64,000 nucleotides of DNA from Phytoactinopolyspora limicola (GTDB lineage Bacteria > Actinomycetota > Actinomycetes > Jiangellales > Jiangellaceae). A program made the translations under genes and the position numbers. Location of the stretch: NCBI RefSeq assembly GCF_011320225.1, contig NZ_JAAOEN010000020.1, positions 38,460 to 102,459 on the forward strand. The letters are read 5' to 3'. The notes below the pieces were generated by a model, which was given only the letters and a program-made list of their open reading frames with translations, searched no databases and had not been told where the DNA came from. Of this stretch, positions 19,133-27,162 are shown piece by piece. Each line of letters starts with the position of its first letter. The first letter of the stretch is position 1.

Positions 19133-19888
19133 ATGGAAACTGTTATCGCTGGAAAGCTCACGGATCTCACAGCCTTCGTCACTGGTGGAGGCCGGGGCAT
19201 CGGCGCGGCCATCGCACGACGTCTCGCCACCGAGGGGGCCAACGTCGCGTTCACCTATCACCAGGACGACGCTAGCGCTGCCCGAACGGTGCAGGAAATC
19301 GAAGCCCACGGCACCAAGGCCCTGGCTATTCGGGTTGACAGCGCTGACGCCGCGGCCCTTGTAGCGGCGATCAAGCGAACGGCCGCCGCCTTCGGCCGGT
19401 TGGATGTCCTCGTCAACAACGCGGCTGTGTACCCGGTCATGCCGGCCGCCGACGCTGAGCTGGCCGATGTTGACCGTACCCTTGCGGTCAACGTGCGTGC
19501 TCCGTATATGGCGGCGGCCGCCGCGGCCGAACTCATGGGCGACGGCGGGCGGATCGTGAACATCGGCAGCCTTGTCGCCGAGTTCACGCCGTTCCCCGGC
19601 CATGGACTCTACTCGATGAGCAAGACCGCACTGGTCGGGTTGACCAAGGGGTTGGCCCGGGAGTTGGGTCCGCGCGGGATCACCGTCAACATCGTGCATC
19701 CCGGTCCGACCGACACCGAACTCAATCCCGCCGACGGGCCGCACGCCGAGACGATCCGGGGTTTCAGTGCACTTGGCCGGTACGGCGAGCCTGCGGAGGT
19801 GGCGTCGATGGTGGCGCATCTCGCAAGCGACGAGGCGGCTTATGTGACCGGGGCGTCGATCGTCGTCGACGGCGGGTTCACCGCGTAG
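19133..19888 (+). CDS. Short-chain dehydrogenase/reductase
   Basis: The 251-residue protein has the classical SDR layout: cofactor loop TGGGRGIG (17-24), NNAA, catalytic Ser in NIGS and YSMSK, and the C-terminal VTGASIVVDGGF. The substrate cannot be told; the sequence is of the FabG-like group. The gene is short-spaced upstream of the asparaginase gene on the same strand. Confidence 0.93.
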   Translation: METVIAGKLTDLTAFVTGGGRGIGAAIARRLATEGANVAFTYHQDDASAARTVQEIEAHGTKALAIRVDSADAAALVAAIKRTAAAFGRLDVLVNNAAVYPVMPAADAELADVDRTLAVNVRAPYMAAAAAAELMGDGGRIVNIGSLVAEFTPFPGHGLYSMSKTALVGLTKGLARELGPRGITVNIVHPGPTDTELNPADGPHAETIRGFSALGRYGEPAEVASMVAHLASDEAAYVTGASIVVDGGFTA

Positions 19889-19967
19889 CTGAAACCGGGT
19901 GGGCGCTGCCCGGATGGGGGCGCCCGCCGGCTCACGTCACGCCGGGCAGTGTGCGACCATCGTCGGC

Positions 19968-20930
19968 GTGACAGCGGACCCAGTGGTGTTGGCCGAGGTA
20001 GTCAGGTCGGGCATGGTCGAGTCGCGGCATCGTGGCTCGGTGGTGGCTCTCGACGTCGATGGATCGATCGCCTACGAACTAGGCGACCCAGCAGCCCCCA
20101 TGTTTCCCCGTTCGGCCAGCAAACCGGTTCAGGCCGCCGCCATGGTCGGGTGCGGACTGGTGGTGGACGAGGATTTGCTGGCCTTGGCCGCGGCGAGCCA
20201 CTCGGGGGAGGAGTTCCACCTGACTGGCGTCCGCCGGATCCTGGGCGAGGCCGGACTCGACGAGTCCGCGTTGCGGAACACACCCGACTGGCCCTTGGGT
20301 GTCGCCGCCCGGGAGGCCGCCATTCTCCGTGGTGAACGGCCATCGTCTCTCGCGCAGAACTGCTCCGGAAAGCACGGCGCCATGGTGGCTACCTGTGTGG
20401 CCCGAGGATGGCCTATCGAGAGCTACCTCGACCCCGAACACCCACTGCAGCGGGCCATCGCGGATACGCTGGCCGGCTTCGCTGGCGAGTCCCCGGCCGG
20501 CATGGCGGTCGACGGCTGTGGAGCACCGCTGATCGCCTTCACCCTGACGGGCGTCGCCCGGATGTTCAGGGCGCTGGTGCTCGCGGCTCCCGGCACACCG
20601 GGACGGCAGGTGGTCGACGCCATGCAGGCTCACCCGGAGACGGTCAGCGGTACCGACCGCGACGAAGCACGGCTCCTGCGTGGGATACCTGGCCTGGTCG
20701 CGAAGTCCGGGGCGGAGGCAGTATTTGCGACGGCACTCGACGACGGCCGCGCGATCGCGGTGAAGATCGATGACGGCGGATCGCGGGCCAGCGTAGTGGT
20801 GGCGGCGACGGCGCTGCGCCGACTGGGGCTGCGGGCGCCGGTTCTGGACGAGCTGGCCACCATTCCCGTGCTCGGCGGTGGCCGCCCGGTTGGTGAGATC
20901 CGCGCGTCGGCAGGGTGGAGCACGTCGTGA
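19968..20930 (+). CDS. L-asparaginase, Rhizobium etli type (pfam06089)
   Basis: The 320-residue protein has features of the thermolabile asparaginase family unrelated to E. coli AnsA/B: PRSASKPVQAAAMV near the N-terminus, HSGEEFHL, and NCSGKHGAMV. Enzymes of this family deamidate asparagine. I placed the start at GTG 19968; the preceding in-frame codons look non-coding. It converges on the amino acid permease with a three-base gap. Confidence 0.9.
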   Translation: MTADPVVLAEVVRSGMVESRHRGSVVALDVDGSIAYELGDPAAPMFPRSASKPVQAAAMVGCGLVVDEDLLALAAASHSGEEFHLTGVRRILGEAGLDESALRNTPDWPLGVAAREAAILRGERPSSLAQNCSGKHGAMVATCVARGWPIESYLDPEHPLQRAIADTLAGFAGESPAGMAVDGCGAPLIAFTLTGVARMFRALVLAAPGTPGRQVVDAMQAHPETVSGTDRDEARLLRGIPGLVAKSGAEAVFATALDDGRAIAVKIDDGGSRASVVVAATALRRLGLRAPVLDELATIPVLGGGRPVGEIRASAGWSTS

Positions 20931-20933
20931 TCA

Positions 20934-22244
20934 TCAGCGTCGCACGTTGAGCACCACCGAACGCAGCAGCAGCATCATTCCCAGGGCGAGTGCCCCGAGC
21001 GCCACCAGCCGTGGTGGTAGCGACAACGCCAGGCCCACACACATGACCAGGCCGAGTCCGGACAGCCAGCGCGGCCAACGCCGTTCGTTCGGTGCCAGCC
21101 GCCACGCGGCGAGGTTGGCGACGGCGTAGTACACAAGGATCGCGAACGCGCTGATGGACAGCGTTTGGACGAGATCGCCCGACAGTACGGCGATCGCCGT
21201 CACGATCCCGGCGCCCAACTCTGCCACGTATGGGACCTTGCGGACCGGATGCACCGCCGCCAGCGGCCGCGGCAGGTCGCCTTCGGCCGCCATGGCGAAC
21301 GACGTGCGGCCGACCCCGGCGAGTAACGACAACAACGCGCCCAGGGCGGCTACGCCGGCCGCCGCGGTGACCACCGGCACCAGCCAGCCGGCGTCGACGG
21401 TGTCAGCGACGGCCCGCAGCGGCTGCTCCGTAGCGGCCGTTCCCTCGGCCCCGAGGACGGCGAGGACGACGGCTCCGATGGCGAAGTACAGGACGAGGAC
21501 GAGGGCCAGGCCGATCGTTACGGCCCGGGGGATGGATCGGGCGGGGTCCCGGACTTCTTCGCCGAGGACGGTGATGCGCGCATATCCGGCGAAGGCGTAG
21601 AAGAGCACGGCTGCCGAGCCGAGGACGCCGAGCGGGGTGACGGCGTCGAGTGGGGTGGTGGTGACCAACGGCTCGTTCTCCGCGCCGGCTAAGCCCGTAA
21701 CAGCCACGACCACCAGGACCGCGACGACGCCGATCAGGATGACCCGGGCGGTGCGGACGGTCTTTTGTACCCCGGCGAGGTTGATGGCGGTGAGCAGAGT
21801 TACCGCCGCCAGGGCGACGACGACGGCGTGCCGCGGCCACAAGTAGGTCCCGACCGCCAGAGCCGCCGTGGCGCACGAGGCGATCTTGCCGACGACGAAG
21901 GCGTAGCCCGCCAACGCACCCCAACGCGGGCCGAGGCGTTCGCGGCCATAGTGGTAGGCGCCGCCGGCCCTGGGGTGAACGGCGGCCAACTGGGCCGTCG
22001 ACGTGGCATTGCAGAAGGCGGCGACGGCAGCGATGCCGAGCCCGAGCAGCAGCCAGGAACCCGCCTTCTCGGCCGCGGGCTGCCAGACGACGAACACGCC
22101 GGTACCGATCATGGCGCCGAGGCCGATGACGACCGCGTCGGCCGTGCCGAGTTGTCGCGAGAGCCTGGACTCCGGTGGGGTCACGTACCCATTCTTTCCC
22201 ACGTCCTGATCGCCTCCGAGGTGGCACGGTGTATTCGTCGTCAT
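20934..22244 (-). CDS. APC-family amino acid permease
   Basis: The protein has about twelve membrane segments and the APC opening GLGAMIGTGVFVVW. The charged signature FAGYARITVLGEEVRDPARSIPRA in the middle matches amino acid/polyamine antiporters. Substrate is unknown. The start could be the ATG at 22244 or a GTG 20 codons later (VTPPESRL), where homology begins. Confidence 0.9.
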   Translation of the reverse strand: MTTNTPCHLGGDQDVGKNGYVTPPESRLSRQLGTADAVVIGLGAMIGTGVFVVWQPAAEKAGSWLLLGLGIAAVAAFCNATSTAQLAAVHPRAGGAYHYGRERLGPRWGALAGYAFVVGKIASCATAALAVGTYLWPRHAVVVALAAVTLLTAINLAGVQKTVRTARVILIGVVAVLVVVAVTGLAGAENEPLVTTTPLDAVTPLGVLGSAAVLFYAFAGYARITVLGEEVRDPARSIPRAVTIGLALVLVLYFAIGAVVLAVLGAEGTAATEQPLRAVADTVDAGWLVPVVTAAAGVAALGALLSLLAGVGRTSFAMAAEGDLPRPLAAVHPVRKVPYVAELGAGIVTAIAVLSGDLVQTLSISAFAILVYYAVANLAAWRLAPNERRWPRWLSGLGLVMCVGLALSLPPRLVALGALALGMMLLLRSVVLNVRR

Positions 22245-22286
22245 GTCGCCGGACAGTCACCGGGGTGTTTCTTCTACCCTGGTCGG

Positions 22287-23603
22287 ATGGTGTTGCCGAG
22301 CCGCTTCCGTGTGGGAGTCCTAGTGCTCACTTTCGCCGCCGCATTCGTGTCGCTCGCGGCCGCACCATTTCATGGAACGGTGCTGCCGCTGCGGGCCGAC
22401 GGACTGGCCCTGAATTCGGCGGGCGAGGTCGTCGTGGTCGAAGCCGGCACCGAAGCGACCTACCATCCGGGTACAAGTGTGTTGTCCTCCGTGGGGGACG
22501 ACTCGCCGGCGTGGGCTGCCGCGGCGGCCAAACGCGTCTGGTTCGGGTCCGGAGACCCACCTCTGGGTGCTTATCCGGAGATGGCCGAGCGGGCGCTCCG
22601 GGATATTCGCCTGCTGACCAATAGTGCTACCGGAGCGTCGATGGCTGCGCCGGTCACCGCGTGGCGGTATGTGTGGCCGCGTGACGCCGCTTTCGTCGCC
22701 GCCGCGTTGGCCACGAGTGGCTACCATGCCGAGGCTGCCTTGGTCCTGGAATTCCTGGCCGGAGTGGCGCCGGAGGACGGACTGTGGGAAGCCCGGTATC
22801 GCGTGGACGGTTCGGGTCCGGTGGCGGATGGCCGGGCGCCGCAGATGGATGGGGCCGGTTGGGTGGCGTGGGCTACCTGGCTCGCGGTGGAAACCGCGCC
22901 CGGTCCGGCCCACGCGGAGTTGGTGGTCGAGATGATGGGCCCCGCCGTGGTGGCCTCGGCGGACGCGATGGTGGCATCCGTGGGGGACGACGGGCTACCT
23001 GCGCCGTCGTCCGATTACTGGGAGCGACCCGAGAGCGAGGTGACCATTGGCACGGTCGGGCCGATGTCATTGGGGTTGAGATCAGCGATTGCGCTGGCAC
23101 CGAGTCTTGACGTGGATCCGGAGCCGTGGCGTGATGCGGCTACGCGCCTTGATGCGGCCATCGACCGGGAGTTTCGCCCGCATGGATATCCGCGGACGGT
23201 GCCCCGTGGTGGGCTCGACGCCGCGGTGAGCTTCCTCGCACCACCGTTCGCACCGCCGTCGCCGTCCGTGCGAGCGGCGGTGCTGGAGACCGAGCGAGCC
23301 CTGCTAGTCCCCAACGGTGGGCATCGGCCGGGAGAAAAATGGCGGAACGATGCGAACGTCGCTTGGACACCCGAGACGGCGATGTTGGCGTTGGCGCTGG
23401 CTGGCCAGGGCGATGTAGCCGAGGCCCAGCGGCTATTGGACTTCCTGGACGCACATCGCACGCCCCTGGGATCGTTGCCGGAGAAGGTGGACGCGAGCGG
23501 GCGGCCGGCGTCGGTCGCTCCGTTGGGCCTGACCGGGGCCATCGTCGTGCTGGCGGTCGCTGAGCTGGAGCGTGGACTCCCAGTGGTGCCGGCGGTCACG
23601 TGA
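22287..23603 (+). CDS. Secreted or anchored GH15-like glycoside hydrolase
   Basis: This 438-residue protein starts with a signal or anchor segment (VGVLVLTFAAAFVSLAAAP). The rest has glucoamylase-type (alpha/alpha)6 motifs: YVWPRDAAFVAAAL, QMDGAGWVAWATWLA, a SSDYWE acid loop and WTPETAMLALAL. GH15 enzymes release glucose from alpha-glucans or trehalose. The ATG lies six bases after TACCCT, so the transcript may be leaderless. No transporter is adjacent. Confidence 0.8.
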   Translation: MVLPSRFRVGVLVLTFAAAFVSLAAAPFHGTVLPLRADGLALNSAGEVVVVEAGTEATYHPGTSVLSSVGDDSPAWAAAAAKRVWFGSGDPPLGAYPEMAERALRDIRLLTNSATGASMAAPVTAWRYVWPRDAAFVAAALATSGYHAEAALVLEFLAGVAPEDGLWEARYRVDGSGPVADGRAPQMDGAGWVAWATWLAVETAPGPAHAELVVEMMGPAVVASADAMVASVGDDGLPAPSSDYWERPESEVTIGTVGPMSLGLRSAIALAPSLDVDPEPWRDAATRLDAAIDREFRPHGYPRTVPRGGLDAAVSFLAPPFAPPSPSVRAAVLETERALLVPNGGHRPGEKWRNDANVAWTPETAMLALALAGQGDVAEAQRLLDFLDAHRTPLGSLPEKVDASGRPASVAPLGLTGAIVVLAVAELERGLPVVPAVT

Positions 23604-23690
23604 CGTGCTCCTGGGGTGGGCCGGCGCGGTGACGGCGCCACCGACACCTAAGTTTGCATTTCGCTTGCAATTGTTAGCTAGAGTGGAGGT

Positions 23691-24089
23691 ATGGCCCCAC
23701 CCAACATCGGCGACTTCCTTCGCGAGCAGCGGCGAACAGCCCAGCTCTCGTTGAGGCAGCTCGCCGATCTCACGGGGGTGAGTAACCCGTATCTGAGCCA
23801 GATCGAGCGCGGGCTGCGCAAGCCTTCGGCCGAGGTGTTGCAGCAGATCGCCAAAGCGCTGCGGATCTCCTCGGAGGCGCTGTATGTTCGGGCGGGTCTC
23901 CTCGATGAGCCAGGTCACGATCGCTCGGTGGAAGCGGCGATCCTCGCCGACCCGGCCATCAGCCAGGCACAGAAACGGGCCATGCTCGAGGTCTACATGT
24001 CGTTCCGGTCGGCCAATGGTGCTGGCGGCGACGCCGGTTCCGAGCCGGACGGCTCGGCTCCTGAAGAAGACGATGATCACGAGAGGTGA
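23691..24089 (+). CDS. XRE-family transcriptional regulator
   Basis: The N-terminal 65 residues are a helix-turn-helix (LSLRQLADLTGVSNPYLSQIERGLRKPS). The remainder is helical and ends in an acidic tail. It is joined by TGATG overlap to the HbhA-like gene, an order known from mycobacteria (Rv0474-hbhA). A TAGAGT box lies six bases before the ATG. TTGCA and TGCAA half-sites overlap the promoter (23654-23670) and could be its own operator. Confidence 0.92.
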   Translation: MAPPNIGDFLREQRRTAQLSLRQLADLTGVSNPYLSQIERGLRKPSAEVLQQIAKALRISSEALYVRAGLLDEPGHDRSVEAAILADPAISQAQKRAMLEVYMSFRSANGAGGDAGSEPDGSAPEEDDDHER

Positions 24090-24883
24090 TGATGATGACC
24101 AACGATCCCAAGGCCGTCCGGGCGTTGGCCGGTGCCGCTGACCTGGCCGCGACGTCGCTGCGCGAGTTGTCCGAGCGGGTCGCCGACGCCGTTGCCGACG
24201 AACGATTCCGCACCGAGGTGCGCCAGCGGTTCAGCCAGCTTTCCGGCCGAGTTAATGCCGTGGTGACCGATGACCAAACACGCGAGGACGTGCGCCGGCG
24301 AATGTCCGAACTCCGGGCCGACGCCAAGGCGTTCGGAGACGAGCTGCCGGGTCGAGTCAAAGAACTGCCGGCGAAGGTTGCCGGTTGGCAGGCCCGGGCC
24401 CGGGACGCGTTCACGTGGGAGCGCCGGCACGAGCTGATGACCGAGATCCCGGCCAAGATGCGCGACGCCGCGAGCCAAGCCGCGGAACAGGCCGCCCATA
24501 CCTACGACGAACTCGCCGAGCGTGGCGAGAGCGCGGTGGCCCGTTGGCGGGGTGACTACGACCGCACCCTGGGGCAACACGTCGTCTCCATCCGCGAGCG
24601 GGTGGCCGACGCCGCCGATGACGTCGCGGACGCCGCCGACAAGATCGCCGACGACCTCGAGCAGCGAGCCGACGACCTCGAGCAGCGAGCCGATGGCCTT
24701 GAGCAGCAAGCGGAGGGGCTTGAGCAGCAAGCGGAGGGGCTTGAGCAGCAAGCGGAGGGGCTTGAGCAGCAAGCGGAGGGGCTTGAGCAGCGAGCCGAGG
24801 CGTTCGAGCAGCCGGCCGACGTTGATGGTGGCGGGCCGGAGTCTGCGTCGGACGACGTTCCGGGGCCACGTGATCCTGCCTGA
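24089..24883 (+). CDS. HbhA-like coiled-coil protein
   Basis: This 264-residue protein is almost entirely helical. The N-terminal region (GAADLAATSLRELSERV) resembles heparin-binding hemagglutinin HbhA, a mycobacterial adhesin and lipid-body protein. Instead of HbhA's Lys/Ala-rich heparin-binding tail it has eight acidic heptads of the type AEGLEQQ followed by a disordered acidic end. No signal peptide is seen, as in HbhA. It shares its start with the stop codon of the XRE gene. Confidence 0.75.
   Translation: MMMTNDPKAVRALAGAADLAATSLRELSERVADAVADERFRTEVRQRFSQLSGRVNAVVTDDQTREDVRRRMSELRADAKAFGDELPGRVKELPAKVAGWQARARDAFTWERRHELMTEIPAKMRDAASQAAEQAAHTYDELAERGESAVARWRGDYDRTLGQHVVSIRERVADAADDVADAADKIADDLEQRADDLEQRADGLEQQAEGLEQQAEGLEQQAEGLEQQAEGLEQRAEAFEQPADVDGGGPESASDDVPGPRDPA
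24647..24814 (+). repeat. Eight 21-bp in-frame tandem repeats
   Basis: Eight units of 21 bases encode heptads ADDLEQR, ADGLEQQ and AEGLEQQ. Four central units are nearly identical at DNA level (GCTTGAGCAGCAAGCGGAGG), which makes unit-number change by slippage likely. Confidence 0.92.
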
Positions 24884-24927
24884 GTCCGTCGTTCGACCCC
24901 GAGCATGGCGATCACCGGGGGATGAAG

Positions 24928-25665
24928 TCAGGTAGCTAATTGGGCCGCTAACTCTGCCGCGGTGGCGAGATCGTTGGCGATCATGTCCCGGTGGACGTCC
25001 GGCACGTCCATCGCGCGCACCTCGGCGAGAAGAGCGGCTGCGCTGTCTTGATGGCCGATCCGCATCCGTAGTTCGGCCAGGTAGACGAGGGCGGGGATCC
25101 GTTGATGCGGCGGAGCGTCGGCGTGCCGGGCCAGGGCGTTCTCGAGCATCTGTATTCCGGTCGCCTCGTCGCCGTGGGAGTCGGCCTGGCGAGCGGCTGC
25201 GGCCACGGAACGGGCCAGGCGGCCCTCCGCGGGTGTGGGTTGGTCCTGTGGTCCGCCGTCGGGGTCGGCATCACCCTCGGTGACCTGGCGACTGATGCGT
25301 AGCCAATTCCCGCCCGGATCGACGACCATGAATCCGCCGCGGGTCCCTTGCATGCGGCGTGGGCGGGTCATCCGGGGGATCCCCGCGATAGGAACCTTTC
25401 CAAAGCTCTCGCGTAGGCCGGCGCTGAAGGCGGCGTGTAGTGCCCCGGTGTCGGGGACGAGCACCATCACGTTCCCCATCGATTCGTTCGGGTCGAACTC
25501 GGGGATGGCGAAGAAGTGCAGCTCGATCCCACCCCGGCGGACAGCGGCATACGGGTTGGGGCGTTCCTGGCGGTAGGTCACATCGAATCCGAGGGCTTCG
25601 TAGAACGGCAAAACATCGTTGAGGTCGCGACAGGGCAGGCCGGGGATGACCGTCTCGGCAGACAT
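24928..25665 (-). CDS. VOC-superfamily protein with helical C-terminal extension
   Basis: The first ~130 residues are a glyoxalase/bleomycin-resistance (VOC) fold: VIPGLPCRDLNDVLPFYEALGF, then GIELHFFAI and DPGGNWLRI. The last ~100 residues are helical and look like TPR-type repeats (LARHADAPPHQRIPALVYLAELRMR). I chose ATG 25665 since TACAGT ends seven bases before it; an ATG three codons upstream is less likely. Divergent from a TetR gene. Confidence 0.85.
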   Translation of the reverse strand: MSAETVIPGLPCRDLNDVLPFYEALGFDVTYRQERPNPYAAVRRGGIELHFFAIPEFDPNESMGNVMVLVPDTGALHAAFSAGLRESFGKVPIAGIPRMTRPRRMQGTRGGFMVVDPGGNWLRISRQVTEGDADPDGGPQDQPTPAEGRLARSVAAAARQADSHGDEATGIQMLENALARHADAPPHQRIPALVYLAELRMRIGHQDSAAALLAEVRAMDVPDVHRDMIANDLATAAELAAQLAT

Positions 25666-25669
25666 GCAA

Positions 25670-25685
25670 AACACTGTACACTGTT
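25670..25685. promoter_or_regulatory. Shared operator between VOC and TetR genes
   Basis: AACACTGTACACTGTT is an imperfect 16-bp palindrome with two mirrored mismatches. It contains the minus-strand TACAGT box of the VOC gene and the plus-strand TACACT box of the TetR gene. A repressor bound here would shut both. Confidence 0.5.
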
Positions 25686-25714
25686 CGGACTATTTTCCGT
25701 GAGAGAGTTCGCAG

Positions 25715-26476
25715 GTGGAGTACGCGGGACGGGGCGACCCAGTACGGACGCTGGCCTTGTTGTGGGACGGTCTGCCTCCGCCTAAGCGCGGGCCACGGCA
25801 TCGGCTGCACCTGTCGCAGATCGTCGACGCGGCGATCGCGGAGGCGGATATGGCGGGGCAGGCGGCACTGTCGATGCGGGCGTTGGCGCAGAGGCTCGGC
25901 ATCGCCACCGCCACGCTGTACACCTATGTGCCGAGTAAGGCGGAACTGCTGGAACTGATGGTCGAACGGGTAGCGGAGGGGCAGCCCCTACCTCCTCCCG
26001 AGACCGGGTGGCGGCGCGGCCTACGCGATCTGGCCGAGTCTGATCTAGTGGCATACCGTAGCCATCCCTGGTTGTTGCAGGTCGCCACCGCGCGAACCGT
26101 CTTCGGTCCGCACGTCCTGGCCCGCTACGAGGCGGCGCTCGCCCTGCTGGACGACGCCGGCCTGCCCGCCCGTGATGTCACGGCCTTCGTAGCGGCGGTC
26201 GATTCATATACCCGAGGTGCGGCTGCTGCCGTCGTCGAGGCCGAGCAGGCTCCCGGCCAGACCGGAACCACCGACGATGAATGGTGGGAGAGCCTGGCGC
26301 CTCTCCTGGAGGAGCGGATGGGGGGCCGTTTTCCGCGGATCGCTGCTCTGGAGACGGCGGGAGCCTTCGTGGTATCGGACTCCACGTTGCCTTACACCCT
26401 GCGGCGAGCTTTGGATCGGTTCGAGATAGGGCTCGACCTCGTACTCGACGGCATCGGCGCCCGCGTCGACGGCTGA
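25715..26476 (+). CDS. TetR-family regulator
   Basis: The 253-residue protein has the TetR helix-turn-helix (LSMRALAQRLGIATATLYTYVPSKAELLELM) preceded by about 45 residues, and a TetR_C-type ligand domain. It is divergent from the VOC gene and most likely controls it through the palindrome between them. Confidence 0.9.
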   Translation: MEYAGRGDPVRTLALLWDGLPPPKRGPRHRLHLSQIVDAAIAEADMAGQAALSMRALAQRLGIATATLYTYVPSKAELLELMVERVAEGQPLPPPETGWRRGLRDLAESDLVAYRSHPWLLQVATARTVFGPHVLARYEAALALLDDAGLPARDVTAFVAAVDSYTRGAAAAVVEAEQAPGQTGTTDDEWWESLAPLLEERMGGRFPRIAALETAGAFVVSDSTLPYTLRRALDRFEIGLDLVLDGIGARVDG

Positions 26477-26547
26477 GACATTCGGGCAGTCCCTCGGAGA
26501 TCGTTCGCTAGCGGTGACCGATGACGGTGGACGCGTAGAGTGGGGAC

Positions 26548-26877
26548 GTGGACATGTTCGGTGAAATCCGCGAGTTGCTGGTCATCGGATTGGCGATCGG
26601 GGCGCTCGGGCTCAAAGGTTATGCGCTGATCGACGCGCTCCGGGTGCCTACGGGCGCGTTCCCGGCTGCCGAGAAATTGACCAAACCGATCTGGCTGTCG
26701 TTCCTGGCCGTAGCGGTGGTGACCGAGCTGGCGTTCTTCCCGTTGCGAGTCCCCATTCTGACCATCATCGGCACCGTGGCGGCCGCGGTTTACGTCATCG
26801 ACGTGCGCCCCGCCGTACGTTCCTACGGTGGTGGACGGCGGGGATCAAGTAGTGACGGCCCCTACGGACCCTGGTGA
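26548..26877 (+). CDS. DUF2516 membrane protein
   Basis: The 109-residue protein has three hydrophobic segments and the pattern GYALIDALRVPTGAFPAAEKLTKPIW typical of DUF2516. The C-terminus is Gly/Ser-rich. GTG 26548 lies six bases after a TAGAGT box, again leaderless. Function unknown. Confidence 0.85.
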   Translation: MDMFGEIRELLVIGLAIGALGLKGYALIDALRVPTGAFPAAEKLTKPIWLSFLAVAVVTELAFFPLRVPILTIIGTVAAAVYVIDVRPAVRSYGGGRRGSSSDGPYGPW

Positions 26878-26883
26878 TCCAGA

Positions 26884-26900
26884 CTTCGCCGGCAGCGAAC
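26884..26900. promoter_or_regulatory. ClgR-type box upstream of clpC
   Basis: CTTCGCCGGCAGCGAAC reads GTTCGC-N5-GCG on the minus strand, the binding pattern described for ClgR in streptomycetes. ClgR activates clp protease genes. It lies about 260 bases before clpC. Confidence 0.5.
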
Positions 26901-27162
26901 GCGGGGGTCAAACCGGGCCTGGAGTGGAACATCCGAGGCAAGACGTGGTGTTCTTGCTATCAGAGCCGGTGATCTGGTCGGTCGTCGCATTGGTAGGACG
27001 GCCCGCTGGGCAGCACACTGGTAGAAGGAGAGTTCGGAACCAGCGTCGGCTTCGCACCTAGCCACATCAGGTGCGGGGTTCGCGGGTAGACGGAGATAAC
27101 ATCGAGGGGTTAGCTGGGGGCCCGCCCTCCACCGCCGACCACTCGGCAAGGGAGCGCCACTG

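Noticed and set aside
24647..24814. Non-coding tandem repeat
   Set aside because: The 21-bp unit keeps the reading frame and encodes regular heptads, so it is part of the protein.
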